A stretch of 64,000 nt of DNA from Actinomadura barringtoniae (GTDB lineage Bacteria; Actinomycetota; Actinomycetes; Streptosporangiales; Streptosporangiaceae), in assembly GCF_017573505.1 (NCBI RefSeq), contig NZ_JAGEOJ010000009.1, positions 248,001 to 312,000 on the forward strand, read 5' to 3'. The position numbers and the translations under genes were made by a program. Below, one piece after another: positions 35,692 through 43,708 of this stretch. Positions within the stretch are counted from its first letter, which is position 1; each line of letters opens with the position of its first letter. Under the pieces are notes generated by a model. The model worked only from the letters and a program-made list of their open reading frames with translations, searched no databases and was not told where the DNA came from.

Positions 35692-36387
35692 ATGCGTTTC
35701 GTGATGGGTTTCCGGGACCGCGCTCTCCCCGGCGCGGCGACGGTGCTGCTCGCGGGCGCGTTCATGGGGGGCCTGTCCGCGGCGGCCGCCGCCCCGGCCG
35801 CCGCGGACCCGCTGCCCGGCCCGGACACGCTGGCGCGCGCGGTGACCGTACGGCCCGAACGGGCCCAGCCCGGCGACCGGGTGCTGGTCGTGGTGCACAA
35901 CTGCGGTCACGGGGCCTCCGCGCGGTCCACGGCGTTCGCCGCCTCGATCACGCTGGCCTCGCAGACCGCCGACGACCCGCCGTCCGGCTGGGCCGTGATC
36001 GGCGCGAACGCCACGGCGGGCCGCTACCCCGTCTACGTGGACTGCACGGGTGAGGGGCTGGCCCAGGGCGCCGTCGAGGTGGCGGGGGCCGTCCAGGACC
36101 GGTATGCCCCGACGAGTCCCGTTCCGAGGGGCGGGGCGGCCACCGGAGACGGCTCGTCGGCGGGAGGGAACTATCGCCTCGAGGTCTATGCCGGTCTGGC
36201 GCTGGCGGCGGCAGGCGCCGCTGTCCTGGCGGTCAGGCGTCCGGGTCCAGCAGGTAACCGACTCCCCGGACGGTCCGGATCGTCTCCCGGCCGAACGGGC
36301 GGTCCACCTTGTCCCGCAGATAGCGGACGTAGACGTCGACCACGTTGGAGCCGCCGCGATAGGCGAAGTCCCACACGTGATCTATGA
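35692..36387 (+). CDS. Secreted, C-terminally membrane-anchored protein of unknown function
   Basis: A 231-residue protein with a signal peptide (GAATVLLAGAFMGGLSAAAAAPAAA, cleavage after an AXA-like run). A small extracellular domain of about 90 residues holds two cysteines that could pair (HNCGHG and YVDCTGEG). A C-terminal membrane helix (YAGLALAAAGAAVLAV) follows. The last 50 residues are Arg/Gly/Pro-rich and overlap the convergent response regulator gene by 155 bp in antisense, so the natural C-terminus may be shorter. There is no LPXTG motif. ATG 35704 is an alternative start. The shared operator suggests co-regulation with the sortase operon. Confidence 0.6.
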   Translation: MRFVMGFRDRALPGAATVLLAGAFMGGLSAAAAAPAAADPLPGPDTLARAVTVRPERAQPGDRVLVVVHNCGHGASARSTAFAASITLASQTADDPPSGWAVIGANATAGRYPVYVDCTGEGLAQGAVEVAGAVQDRYAPTSPVPRGGAATGDGSSAGGNYRLEVYAGLALAAAGAAVLAVRRPGPAGNRLPGRSGSSPGRTGGPPCPADSGRRRRPRWSRRDRRSPTRDL

Positions 36388-36913
36388 GGTAGGTGCGCGA
36401 CAGCACCCCGCCGGGCCGCTTCATCAGCTCCCGTAGCAGAGCGAACTCCCGCGGTGACAGAACGATGTCGGAGGCACCTCTGCTGGCCGAGTGCGTCACC
36501 GGGTTGAGCGTGAGATCCGCCACCTGCAGCACCACGGGCCGGGCGATCGCCTCGCGGCGCGTGATGGCGCGGAGCCGGGCGAACAGCTCAGCGAAGACGA
36601 ACGGCGCCGTCAGGCAGTCGTCGGCGCCCGAGTCCAGGCCCGCGACGCGGGCCGTCACGTCCCCCTCGGGGGTGATCAGCAGAACCGGCGCCCAGCGGTG
36701 CTCGGCCCGCATGGTGCGACAGACCTGCAGGCCGCCCGGGTCGGGAAGCCCGCTCGCCAGCACCACGGCGTCATAGTCGTGCTCGCGCACGCACCAGAGC
36801 GCGTCCTCGGCCGATCCGGCCAGGTCTACCGCGTACCCCTCGCGCGCGAGCTCCCGGATCAGCCGTGCCGCCGTTCCGGGGTCGTTCTCAGCGATCAGCG
36901 TTCGCACGGCCAC
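36233..36913 (-). CDS. Atypical OmpR-family response regulator lacking the phosphoacceptor Asp
   Basis: A 226-residue receiver plus winged-helix protein without an adjacent kinase. The DNA-binding half is intact (LSPREFALLRELMKRPGGVLSRTYLIDHVWDF, VYVRYLRDKVDRPFGRETIRTVRGVGYLL). In the receiver, the expected LDLGLP reads VVLASGLP, so the phosphorylated Asp is Ala, and DDYLTKPF reads DDCLTAPF, losing the conserved Lys. The acidic pocket survives as AENDP. It should act without phosphorylation, perhaps gated by a ligand, oligomerisation or expression level. Divergent from the L,D-transpeptidase, with operator C between. Confidence 0.85.
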   Translation of the reverse strand: MAVRTLIAENDPGTAARLIRELAREGYAVDLAGSAEDALWCVREHDYDAVVLASGLPDPGGLQVCRTMRAEHRWAPVLLITPEGDVTARVAGLDSGADDCLTAPFVFAELFARLRAITRREAIARPVVLQVADLTLNPVTHSASRGASDIVLSPREFALLRELMKRPGGVLSRTYLIDHVWDFAYRGGSNVVDVYVRYLRDKVDRPFGRETIRTVRGVGYLLDPDA

Positions 36914-36995
36914 CCCCTTCCACTGTCATGCCGGTGACCCCCCACTCCCCCCGAGCCGGAGGCCACCGGCACGGCATTGATCGTGGAACAATCCG

Positions 36996-37033
36996 GCTGA
37001 AGCCGACCTGAAGTACCTGAAGCGGCGTTCAGG
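36996..37033. promoter_or_regulatory. Operator C: CCTGAA-N6-TTCAGG element, transpeptidase / atypical regulator promoters
   Basis: CTGAA begins at 36997, 37008 and 37017 (spacing 11 and 9 bp, identical to operator A), and the last pairs with TTCAGG at 37028 to form CCTGAA-gcggcg-TTCAGG. A CATACT -10-like hexamer lies 12 bp further on the plus strand, about 60 bp before the transpeptidase start. Confidence 0.68.
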
Positions 37034-37111
37034 AAGCGATCTGCGCATACTCTGGCAACGCAAGGTCTGCCGAGGCGGGGGGAACCCCTTGTCGGACGAT
37101 GTGGAGGACGT

Positions 37112-38317
37112 GTGCTCAAGGGTCGGGCCGGAACGGCCGGTATCGCGGTGATCTGCGCGGTGGCGATGGCCGCCGCGGGATGTTCGTCCGGCAAGGACGA
37201 CGGTGGCACGTCGGGCGGGAACGGCAAGGGCGCGGCGGGTGCCGCGGGCACCCTGGCGATCGCCCCGGCCACCGGGACCAAGAACGTCTCCCCCGACCAG
37301 CCGATCACCGTGAAGGCCGACAAGGGCAAGGTCTCGACCGTCTCGGTCACTTACGGTAAGGGCAAGAAGGCGGACGGCAAGCTCGCCGCCGATGGCAAGT
37401 CCTGGCAGACGACCTGGCCGCTCACCCCGTCCACGACGTACACCGTCACCGCCCAGGGCACGGGTGAGGACGACAAGCCGATCTCCTCCACCGCGACGTT
37501 CACCACGCTCAAGCCGACCAAGAAACTCGAGAGCGGCATGTCACCGCTGGAGGGCGAGACGGTCGGCGTCGGCATGCCGGTGCAGCTGCTGCTCACCCAG
37601 GCGGTCTCCACCAAGGAGGGCAGGCAGGCCGTCGAGAAGTCGCTCGACATCAGCATGTCCAAGCCGGTCGAGGGCGCCTGGTACTGGATCAGCGACAAGG
37701 AGGTCGACTTCCGGCCTCGCGACTACTGGCCGAGCGGCAGCAAGGTCAAGGTCGTCGCGCACCTGGCCGGCGTCAAGGCCGGCAACGGGATGTGGGGCAT
37801 GAAGGACCGGGAGCTGAACTTCAGCGTCGGCGAACGCCACATCACCAAGGTCAACTCCAACTCGCACGAGGCGACCGTCACCAGCGGCGGCAAGACCGTG
37901 CGCACGATGCCGGTCAGCCTGGGCAAGCCCGGCGACGACAGCTACTCCGGCATCATGATCGCGCAGGAGAAGGCCGCGCACATCATCATGGACTCGGCGA
38001 CCACCGGCGATCCGGGCGCCTACCGGATCCCGACCGACTGGAACGTCCGGATGACCTACAGCGGCACGTTCGTGCACGCGGCGCCGTGGTCGACCGGCGC
38101 GCAGGGCAACTCCAACGTCAGCCATGGCTGCGTGAACGCCTCGCCGTCGGACGCCAAGTGGTTCTACAACTTCACCAACCGCGGCGACATCATCGAGGTG
38201 ACCGGGACCTCCCGCAAGCTCCAGTTCGGCAACGGGCCGACGCCCTGGGCCAAGTCGTGGGACGCGTGGCTGAAGGGCAGCGCGCTGGGCGCCCCGGTCA
38301 CCGGCAAGCAGCTCTGA
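37112..38317 (+). CDS. Lipoprotein L,D-transpeptidase
   Basis: Cell-wall cross-linking enzyme that makes 3-3 peptidoglycan bonds (401 aa). A lipoprotein signal with lipobox AAAGCSS (Cys24) anchors it outside the membrane. Two Ig-like domains follow (from about residue 50 to 240), then the YkuD catalytic domain with HAAPWSTGAQGNSNVSHGCVN, where Cys near residue 340 is the nucleophile. This matches mycobacterial LdtMt2-type architecture, including a C-terminal Trp-containing extension. GTG start with GGAGG four bases upstream. The promoter carries operator C, tying it to the sortase regulon. Confidence 0.93.
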   Translation: MLKGRAGTAGIAVICAVAMAAAGCSSGKDDGGTSGGNGKGAAGAAGTLAIAPATGTKNVSPDQPITVKADKGKVSTVSVTYGKGKKADGKLAADGKSWQTTWPLTPSTTYTVTAQGTGEDDKPISSTATFTTLKPTKKLESGMSPLEGETVGVGMPVQLLLTQAVSTKEGRQAVEKSLDISMSKPVEGAWYWISDKEVDFRPRDYWPSGSKVKVVAHLAGVKAGNGMWGMKDRELNFSVGERHITKVNSNSHEATVTSGGKTVRTMPVSLGKPGDDSYSGIMIAQEKAAHIIMDSATTGDPGAYRIPTDWNVRMTYSGTFVHAAPWSTGAQGNSNVSHGCVNASPSDAKWFYNFTNRGDIIEVTGTSRKLQFGNGPTPWAKSWDAWLKGSALGAPVTGKQL

Positions 38318-38332
38318 TCTACTGCCTCTGAG

Positions 38333-39853
38333 CTATTTCTCGCAGACGGGTGCTCCGGCGGGCAGGACGCCGGTCACCTGGTAGCGGTTGACCAGGTCGT
38401 TCACGCACGCGTTGCCGTAGCCGGCCTGGTAAGGCGCGTGCACGTCCGCGCCGCGCAGCGTGATGAGGCGCGAGCCGCTCATGGCGCGATACAGGCCCTG
38501 GCTGCTGGCATAGGTCGTACGGGTGTCCCCGGTGGCGGCGACGATCAGCGCGGGCACGCTCGTCGTCACGTTCACCGGCTTCTCGCGCGGCGGCCTCGGC
38601 CAGAACGTGCAGGGCGTGGTGGCGTACGTCAGCGGGCCGAACAGCGGCGCGGACTTGCGGACGCGCTGGATGTCGCGCCAGTAGCCCTCGACGTCGCGCG
38701 GCGCCGACGCGTCGCCGCAAATGATCGCGGCCTGGCCGCTGCCGTAGCGCGACTCGTCGCCGGTGAGCATGAACTTCAGCCCGTCCTCCAGGTCGGCGGA
38801 CGGCTGAACGGTCTCGCCGGTCCTGGCGGCCTTGTCGAAGATGGCCACGCTCTCGGCCAGCGAGGCCCTCGGCTCGTCACGGTCGTCCTGCAGCCCGGCG
38901 AAGAGCAGGCCCGGCATCATGGCGTCGTCGACCTTGTACGTGCCGATGCTGAGCGGCTTGCGCAGCGCGGCGCGCTGGATGCGGTGCACCGAGGCGAGGA
39001 CCTTCGCCTGGCTTGTGCCGAGCCCGTATTTGGCGTTGCGAGCGGCCGTCCAGGTGGCCCAGTGCGCGAGCGCCTGCTCGTTGGCGCCCTCGGTGCCGCG
39101 CAGCAGGGTCGGGCTCCAGCGGGCGGGATCGACGGCGCTGTCGAGCACCATCCGGTCGACCTTGTCGCCGAAGAGGGTCGCGTAGACCGCGCCCAGGTAG
39201 GTGCCGTACGAGGCGCCGTTGTAGGACAGCTTGCGCTCCCCCAGCGCGCCGCGGACGACGTCCATGTCGCGGGCGATGTTGGCGGTGCTGATATAGGGCA
39301 TGACGTCGCCGCCGCGCTGCTCGCACCGCTTGGCCAGGTCCTTCTCGAACGTGACCTGCCGGTCGAACCCGCCGCGGGTCAGCCCGGCCGGGCGGATCCA
39401 GGTGGCCGACGGCCAGCCGCAGTCCACGCCGGCGCTGCGGCCGAGCGACCGCGGGTCCATGCCGACCAGGTCGAACCGCGGCCCCGCCTCCCCCATCACG
39501 CCCTTCATGTACGGCGGCATGTCGATCGCCGGGCCCGGCCCGCCCCCGTTGATCAGCATCGTGCCGATCCGGTGGGCCGGGTCGCTCGCCGTGAGCCGCG
39601 AGATCGCGATCTTGATCGTCCGGCCGCCCGGGTTCGCGTAGTCCAGCGGCACGGTCACGTCGGCGCAGCGCGCGCCGGCCTTGTCGAGCTCCTTGCCGAC
39701 CTCGTCGTCGGGCCCCTGCGTACAGGCCTTCCAGGCGAGGTGCTGCTTGTAGTAGCGGTCGAGCCCGCCGGCCGACGCCGACGAGGGCGCCGCGACGACG
39801 CCTCCGATGACGGCGAAGGCGGCCGCGCCCACGATCAGATTCGTGTTCCTCAT
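38333..39853 (-). CDS. Secreted alpha/beta-hydrolase, tripeptidyl-aminopeptidase type (S33)
   Basis: A 506-residue exported serine peptidase. Signal peptide MRNTNLIVGAAAFAVIGGVVAAPSSASAG, then the family start WKAC...CADVTVPLDYANPGGRTIKIAISR. The oxyanion region is LINGGGPGPA, the nucleophile Ser is in LSYNGASYGTYLG, and the C-terminal TAP-like domain holds ALIVAATGDTRT (Asp) and ADVHAPYQAGY (His). Streptomyces Slp/Tap enzymes of this type remove N-terminal tripeptides from secreted proteins. Convergent with the L,D-transpeptidase, 15 bp apart. Confidence 0.88.
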   Translation of the reverse strand: MRNTNLIVGAAAFAVIGGVVAAPSSASAGGLDRYYKQHLAWKACTQGPDDEVGKELDKAGARCADVTVPLDYANPGGRTIKIAISRLTASDPAHRIGTMLINGGGPGPAIDMPPYMKGVMGEAGPRFDLVGMDPRSLGRSAGVDCGWPSATWIRPAGLTRGGFDRQVTFEKDLAKRCEQRGGDVMPYISTANIARDMDVVRGALGERKLSYNGASYGTYLGAVYATLFGDKVDRMVLDSAVDPARWSPTLLRGTEGANEQALAHWATWTAARNAKYGLGTSQAKVLASVHRIQRAALRKPLSIGTYKVDDAMMPGLLFAGLQDDRDEPRASLAESVAIFDKAARTGETVQPSADLEDGLKFMLTGDESRYGSGQAAIICGDASAPRDVEGYWRDIQRVRKSAPLFGPLTYATTPCTFWPRPPREKPVNVTTSVPALIVAATGDTRTTYASSQGLYRAMSGSRLITLRGADVHAPYQAGYGNACVNDLVNRYQVTGVLPAGAPVCEK

Positions 39854-39956
39854 GGGTTTCGACGCTAGTTTCGCCGGGCCGCTTGATCATTCGAGCGTCC
39901 TCCCGGATCGGCCTGGGGGCCTGCGCCACCTCCCGCCCGGGGGACAGCCCCCGTAT

Positions 39957-39965
39957 ACCAAAGTC
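39957..39965 (-). promoter_or_regulatory. ACCAAAGTC motif before NarL-type kinase gene
   Basis: On the minus strand this reads GACTTTGGT, identical to the core of the palindrome before the ABC genes 1.9 kb downstream. Probably a binding site of the linked NarL-type regulator, which would then control both its own operon and the transporter. Confidence 0.45.
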
Positions 39966-40024
39966 GCACCGCCACCTACCTGCGGTGACTGCCGCAGGGC
40001 GGCGCGGTCGGTAGCGTTGGCGCC

Positions 40025-41203
40025 GTGGTGGATCCGCGGCGCACCGGGCGCGAGTGGCTCGCCGACGTGTGCGCGGCGATCTGCGCGGCGGCGCTCGGCC
40101 TCCTCGTGCTCGCCGGGTCCGTCGACTCCTTCCCGGAGGACAAGCAGGACGGCCGGGTGGTGCGCGACATCGCCATCGGCGCGGTCGCGTGCCTGGTGCT
40201 GCTGCTCTACCGGCGCCGCTGGCCCGTCGCGCTCGCCATCACGCTGATGCTCGTCCAGATCACCTCGTCGACGGCCTACGGCTCGGCCGCCATCGCCGTC
40301 TACACCGTCGCCGTCCATCGCCCGTGGAAGGTGACCGCCTGGGTCGCCGCCGCCACGCTCGGTGTGATCACGACGGTCTTCTCGCTCGCCGGGCTGTCGG
40401 CCCGCGAGTTCCGCGACGGTCTGGTCGTCTTCTATCTGGGCTACGGGCTCCTGGTCGCCATCGGCCTGGTCGTGCGGTCACGGCGCGAGCTCATACGGTC
40501 GCTGCGAGAGCGCGCGCGGGAGGCCGAGGAGGGGCAGCGGCTGCGCGTCGAGGAGGCGCGGCTGCTGGAACGCGAGCGGCTGGCCCGCGAGATGCACGAT
40601 GTGCTGGCCCACCGGATCTCGCTGCTCGCGGTGCACGCGGGGGCCCTGGAGTTCGGCGCCGACGCTCCACGGGAGCAGCGCGAGGCCGCCGGGATCATCC
40701 GCCAGTCCGCGTACGAGGCGATGGAGGACCTCCGCGAGGTGATCGGCGTGCTCCGCGACGACGAGCACGCCGCCGAGCCGGACCGGCCGCAGCCCGCGCT
40801 GTCCGACATCCCCGCGCTCGTCGCCGAGTCCCGCGAGGCGGGCGCGCACATCGAACTGGAGGTGAAGGTCCTCGATCCGGCGGCCGTCCCCGCGCGGGTC
40901 GGCCGCCACGCGTACCGGATCGTTCAGGAGGGCCTCACCAACGCCCGCAAGCACGCCCCGGGCGCGCACGTCCACGTCACGGTCGAGGCGTCCGGCGGCG
41001 AGCTCGTCGTCGACATCACCAACCCGCTGCCGCGCGGCGCGGTCGCGCACCCGGGACCGCCGCCGATGCCGGGCGCGGGCGCCGGCCTGGTCGGGCTCGG
41101 CGAACGCGTCGCGCTGGTCGGCGGAACGATCGACCACGGCAGGACCGGCGACCGGTTCCGCCTGCGCGCCCGCCTGCCCCTTCCGCATCCCGCGTCCCCA
41201 TAG
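40025..41203 (+). CDS. NarL-system sensor histidine kinase (HisKA_3)
   Basis: A 392-residue membrane kinase with four or five N-terminal helices, a short coiled linker (EEGQRLRVEEARLLERERLA) and the HisKA_3 motif REMHDVLAHRISLLAVHAG with the phosphorylated His. The ATPase domain shows YRIVQEGLTNARKHA (N-box) and GAGLVGLGERVALVGG (G-box). There is no sizeable extracellular loop, so it may sense membrane state or a compound within the bilayer. Start GTG is preceded by a TAGCGT -10-like hexamer only a few bases upstream. Partner regulator begins 9 bp after its stop. Confidence 0.92.
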   Translation: MVDPRRTGREWLADVCAAICAAALGLLVLAGSVDSFPEDKQDGRVVRDIAIGAVACLVLLLYRRRWPVALAITLMLVQITSSTAYGSAAIAVYTVAVHRPWKVTAWVAAATLGVITTVFSLAGLSAREFRDGLVVFYLGYGLLVAIGLVVRSRRELIRSLRERAREAEEGQRLRVEEARLLERERLAREMHDVLAHRISLLAVHAGALEFGADAPREQREAAGIIRQSAYEAMEDLREVIGVLRDDEHAAEPDRPQPALSDIPALVAESREAGAHIELEVKVLDPAAVPARVGRHAYRIVQEGLTNARKHAPGAHVHVTVEASGGELVVDITNPLPRGAVAHPGPPPMPGAGAGLVGLGERVALVGGTIDHGRTGDRFRLRARLPLPHPASP

Positions 41204-41212
41204 GCTGAGGTC

Positions 41213-41887
41213 ATGGACTCTCCGATCCGCGTGCTCATCGTCGACGACGACGCCCTGGTCCGGGCGGGGCTGCTGATGATGCTGGCCGGGGCCGAGGGCC
41301 TGGAGGTGGTGGCCGACGTCGCCGACGGCGCCGAGGTGGTCGCCGCGGTGAACGAGCACCGGCCCGACGTCGTGCTGATGGACATCCGGATGCCGCGGCT
41401 GGACGGGCTGGCGGCGACCGAACGGCTACGCTCCCGCAGCGACCCGCCCGAGATCATCATCCTCACCACGTTCGACACCGACGACCACATCCTGCGCGCG
41501 ATGCGCGCCGGGGCCAGCGGGTTCCTGCTGAAGCACACCCCGCCGCCGGAGATCATCCGGGCGATCCGGCAGGTCGCGGCGGGCGAGCCGATGATGTCGC
41601 CCGCGGTGCTGCGGCGGATGATGACCTACGTCGCCGACGCCGGGATGGACCCGCGCCAGGCCCGCGCCCGCGACCTGCTGGACCGGCTGAGCGAGGGCGA
41701 GCGCGCGGTGGCGGGGCTGGTCGGCCAGGGCCGTACCAACAGCGAGATCGGCAAGGAGCTGTCGCTCAGCGTCGCAACGGTCAAGGCGTACGTGTCGCGG
41801 CTGCTCACCAAGCTGGAGCTGAACAACCGCGTCCAGATCGCGCTGCTCGTGCACGACGCGGGCCCGGAGGAACGTTCGGAGATCTGA
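41213..41887 (+). CDS. NarL/LuxR-family response regulator
   Basis: A 224-residue regulator: receiver with DDDALV acidic pocket, phosphoacceptor Asp in VVLMDIRMP, and Lys in FLLKHTPP; LuxR-type helix-turn-helix at the C-terminus (LSEGERAVAGLVGQGRTNSEIGKELSLSVATVKAYVSRLLTKL). Cognate to the preceding kinase. The following ABC transporter has a palindrome containing GACTTTGGT in its promoter, a likely target. Such cassettes in actinomycetes often respond to membrane-active antibiotics; that is inference. Confidence 0.93.
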   Translation: MDSPIRVLIVDDDALVRAGLLMMLAGAEGLEVVADVADGAEVVAAVNEHRPDVVLMDIRMPRLDGLAATERLRSRSDPPEIIILTTFDTDDHILRAMRAGASGFLLKHTPPPEIIRAIRQVAAGEPMMSPAVLRRMMTYVADAGMDPRQARARDLLDRLSEGERAVAGLVGQGRTNSEIGKELSLSVATVKAYVSRLLTKLELNNRVQIALLVHDAGPEERSEI

Positions 41888-41903
41888 CGTTCGGTGATCT
41901 GAC

Positions 41904-41921
41904 CATCGACTTTGGTCGATG
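41904..41921. promoter_or_regulatory. Palindromic operator CATCGAC-TTTG-GTCGATG
   Basis: Perfect 7-bp inverted repeat with a TTTG spacer, 57 bp before the ABC ATPase start and 16 bp after the regulator stop. Its core GACTTTGGT also occurs, inverted, in the kinase promoter. Confidence 0.65.
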
Positions 41922-41978
41922 CGGCGGCCGACGCCCGGCCGATGCGGGGGAACGGGCGCAGGCGGCACGCTGAGAGGC

Positions 41979-42869
41979 ATGATCAGTGTTGAGCGCCTGA
42001 CCAAGCGCTATCGGGAGACCACGGCGGTGGCGGACGTGTCGTTCCGCTGCGAGCCGGGGACCGTCACGGGGTTCCTCGGCCCGAACGGGGCGGGCAAGTC
42101 CACCACGATGCGGATGATCTGCGGCCTGACCCCGCCGACCAGCGGGTCGGCCACGGTGAAGGGCGTGCCGTACCGCCGCATCGGCAACCCCGGCCGGCAC
42201 GTCGGCGTCCTGCTGGACGCGGCGGCGCAGCACGGCGGGCGCACGGGCCGGGAGACGCTCTCGCTGACCGCGCAGATCCTCGGCGTCGAGGGCACCAAGG
42301 TCGGCGAGGTCCTCGACCTGGTGGGGCTGCCGCCCAAGGCGGCCAGGCGCCGCGTCGGCGGCTACTCGCTCGGCATGCGGCAGCGGCTCGGCATCGCCCA
42401 GGCGCTGCTCGGCGACCCGAGCGTGCTGATCCTGGACGAGCCCGCCAACGGCCTGGACCCCGAGGGCATCTTCCTGATGCGCACGCTGCTGCGCGACTTC
42501 GCCGACCGGGGCGGCACGGTCCTGCTGTCCTCGCACCTGCTGCGCGAGGTCGAGGCGGTCGCCGACCGGTTCGTCGTCATCGCGGGCGGGCGGATCGCCG
42601 CACAGGGCACCAAGAGCGAGCTGCTGCACGCGCCCGGCGGCGTCCTGGTCCGCGGCCTCGACCCGGCCGCGCTGCACGCCGCGCTCACCGCCGCGGGCCT
42701 GGCCGTACGGCCCGAGGCCGACGGCTCGTTCGTCGTCCAGGCCTCCGCCGAGGCCGTCGGCCGCGCGGCGGCGGCCGCGGGCACCGTCCTTCTCGAGCTT
42801 CGCCAGGCCCAAGACGGGGGCGGCCTGGAGCAGCTCTTCCTCAGCCTCACCCACGGAGCCGCAGCATGA
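41979..42869 (+). CDS. ABC transporter ATP-binding protein
   Basis: A 296-residue ATPase of the BcrA/multidrug type: Walker A GPNGAGKSTTMRM, signature YSLGMRQRLGIA, Walker B VLILDEPANGLDP, H-loop LSSHLLREVE. The C-terminal 80 residues are the usual accessory domain. ATG 41979 with AGAGG directly upstream is chosen; homology begins at VERLTKRY. Overlaps the permease by ATGA. Together with the preceding two-component pair it forms a likely stress-sensing and export module. Confidence 0.92.
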   Translation: MISVERLTKRYRETTAVADVSFRCEPGTVTGFLGPNGAGKSTTMRMICGLTPPTSGSATVKGVPYRRIGNPGRHVGVLLDAAAQHGGRTGRETLSLTAQILGVEGTKVGEVLDLVGLPPKAARRRVGGYSLGMRQRLGIAQALLGDPSVLILDEPANGLDPEGIFLMRTLLRDFADRGGTVLLSSHLLREVEAVADRFVVIAGGRIAAQGTKSELLHAPGGVLVRGLDPAALHAALTAAGLAVRPEADGSFVVQASAEAVGRAAAAAGTVLLELRQAQDGGGLEQLFLSLTHGAAA

Positions 42870-43660
42870 CCGCCACGACCACCGCGACCGCCCAGGCCAC
42901 GCCCAGCGCCCTGACCGAGCCCGCGCGGCCGTCGCTGGCCATCCTCACGGCCGTCGAGGTCCGCAAGATGGTCGACACCCGCGCGGGACGCTGGCTGCTC
43001 ATCCTCATCGGCCTGACCGCCGTCGCGATGATGCCGGTGATCCTCTTCGCGGCCGACAAGGACGACCAGAGCCTGATGGAGTTCCTGTCCGCCTCGCAGA
43101 TCGGCGTGACGCTGCTGCTGCCCGTTCTGGGGATCCTCTCGATCACCAGCGAGTGGTCCCAGCGCACGGCGCTCAGCACGTTCTGCCTGACGCCCGAACG
43201 CCATCGCGTGGTGATCGCCAAGCTGGCCGGCGGCTCCGCCCTCGCCGCGGTGTTCGTCGCCGTCGGCACCGTCACCGCCGTCCTCGCGCGCACGGTCGGC
43301 GCGGTGACCGGCCAGTCGGGCGGCAGCTGGGACCTGCCCATCTCCGGTCTGGGCAAGATGCTGCTGCTCGCCGTGATCGCGCTGCTGAGCGGTGCCGCGT
43401 TCGGCATGGCCTTCATGAACTCGCCGCTCGCCATCGTGCTCTACTTCGTGCTGCCGACGGTCTGGACGACGCTCGGCCAGATGGTGCACTGGCTGAAGGG
43501 CCCCGCGGGCTGGCTCGACACCAACCGCACCCTGTCGGCCATCGGCGACGCGAACGTCTCGGCCGGCGAATGGGCGCGGGCGGGCACATCACTCCTGGTC
43601 TGGCTGCTCATCCCCATGGTCATCGGCCTCATCAGGCTGTCCCGCCGCGAGGTGAAATAG
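42866..43660 (+). CDS. ABC transporter permease (ABC-2 family)
   Basis: A 264-residue membrane protein with six hydrophobic segments and a hydrophilic Thr/Ala-rich start. The pattern LTAVEVRKMVDTRAGRWLL before the first helix and SEWSQRTALSTFCLTPERHRVVIAKL in the cytoplasmic loop are common to bacitracin-type ABC-2 permeases. Translationally coupled to the ATPase. Substrate unknown. Confidence 0.9.
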   Translation: MTATTTATAQATPSALTEPARPSLAILTAVEVRKMVDTRAGRWLLILIGLTAVAMMPVILFAADKDDQSLMEFLSASQIGVTLLLPVLGILSITSEWSQRTALSTFCLTPERHRVVIAKLAGGSALAAVFVAVGTVTAVLARTVGAVTGQSGGSWDLPISGLGKMLLLAVIALLSGAAFGMAFMNSPLAIVLYFVLPTVWTTLGQMVHWLKGPAGWLDTNRTLSAIGDANVSAGEWARAGTSLLVWLLIPMVIGLIRLSRREVK

Positions 43661-43708
43661 GCCGATCCTTCGACCGCCGCCGAAGCGTCCCCGTTCTAGC
43701 GTCGGGAC

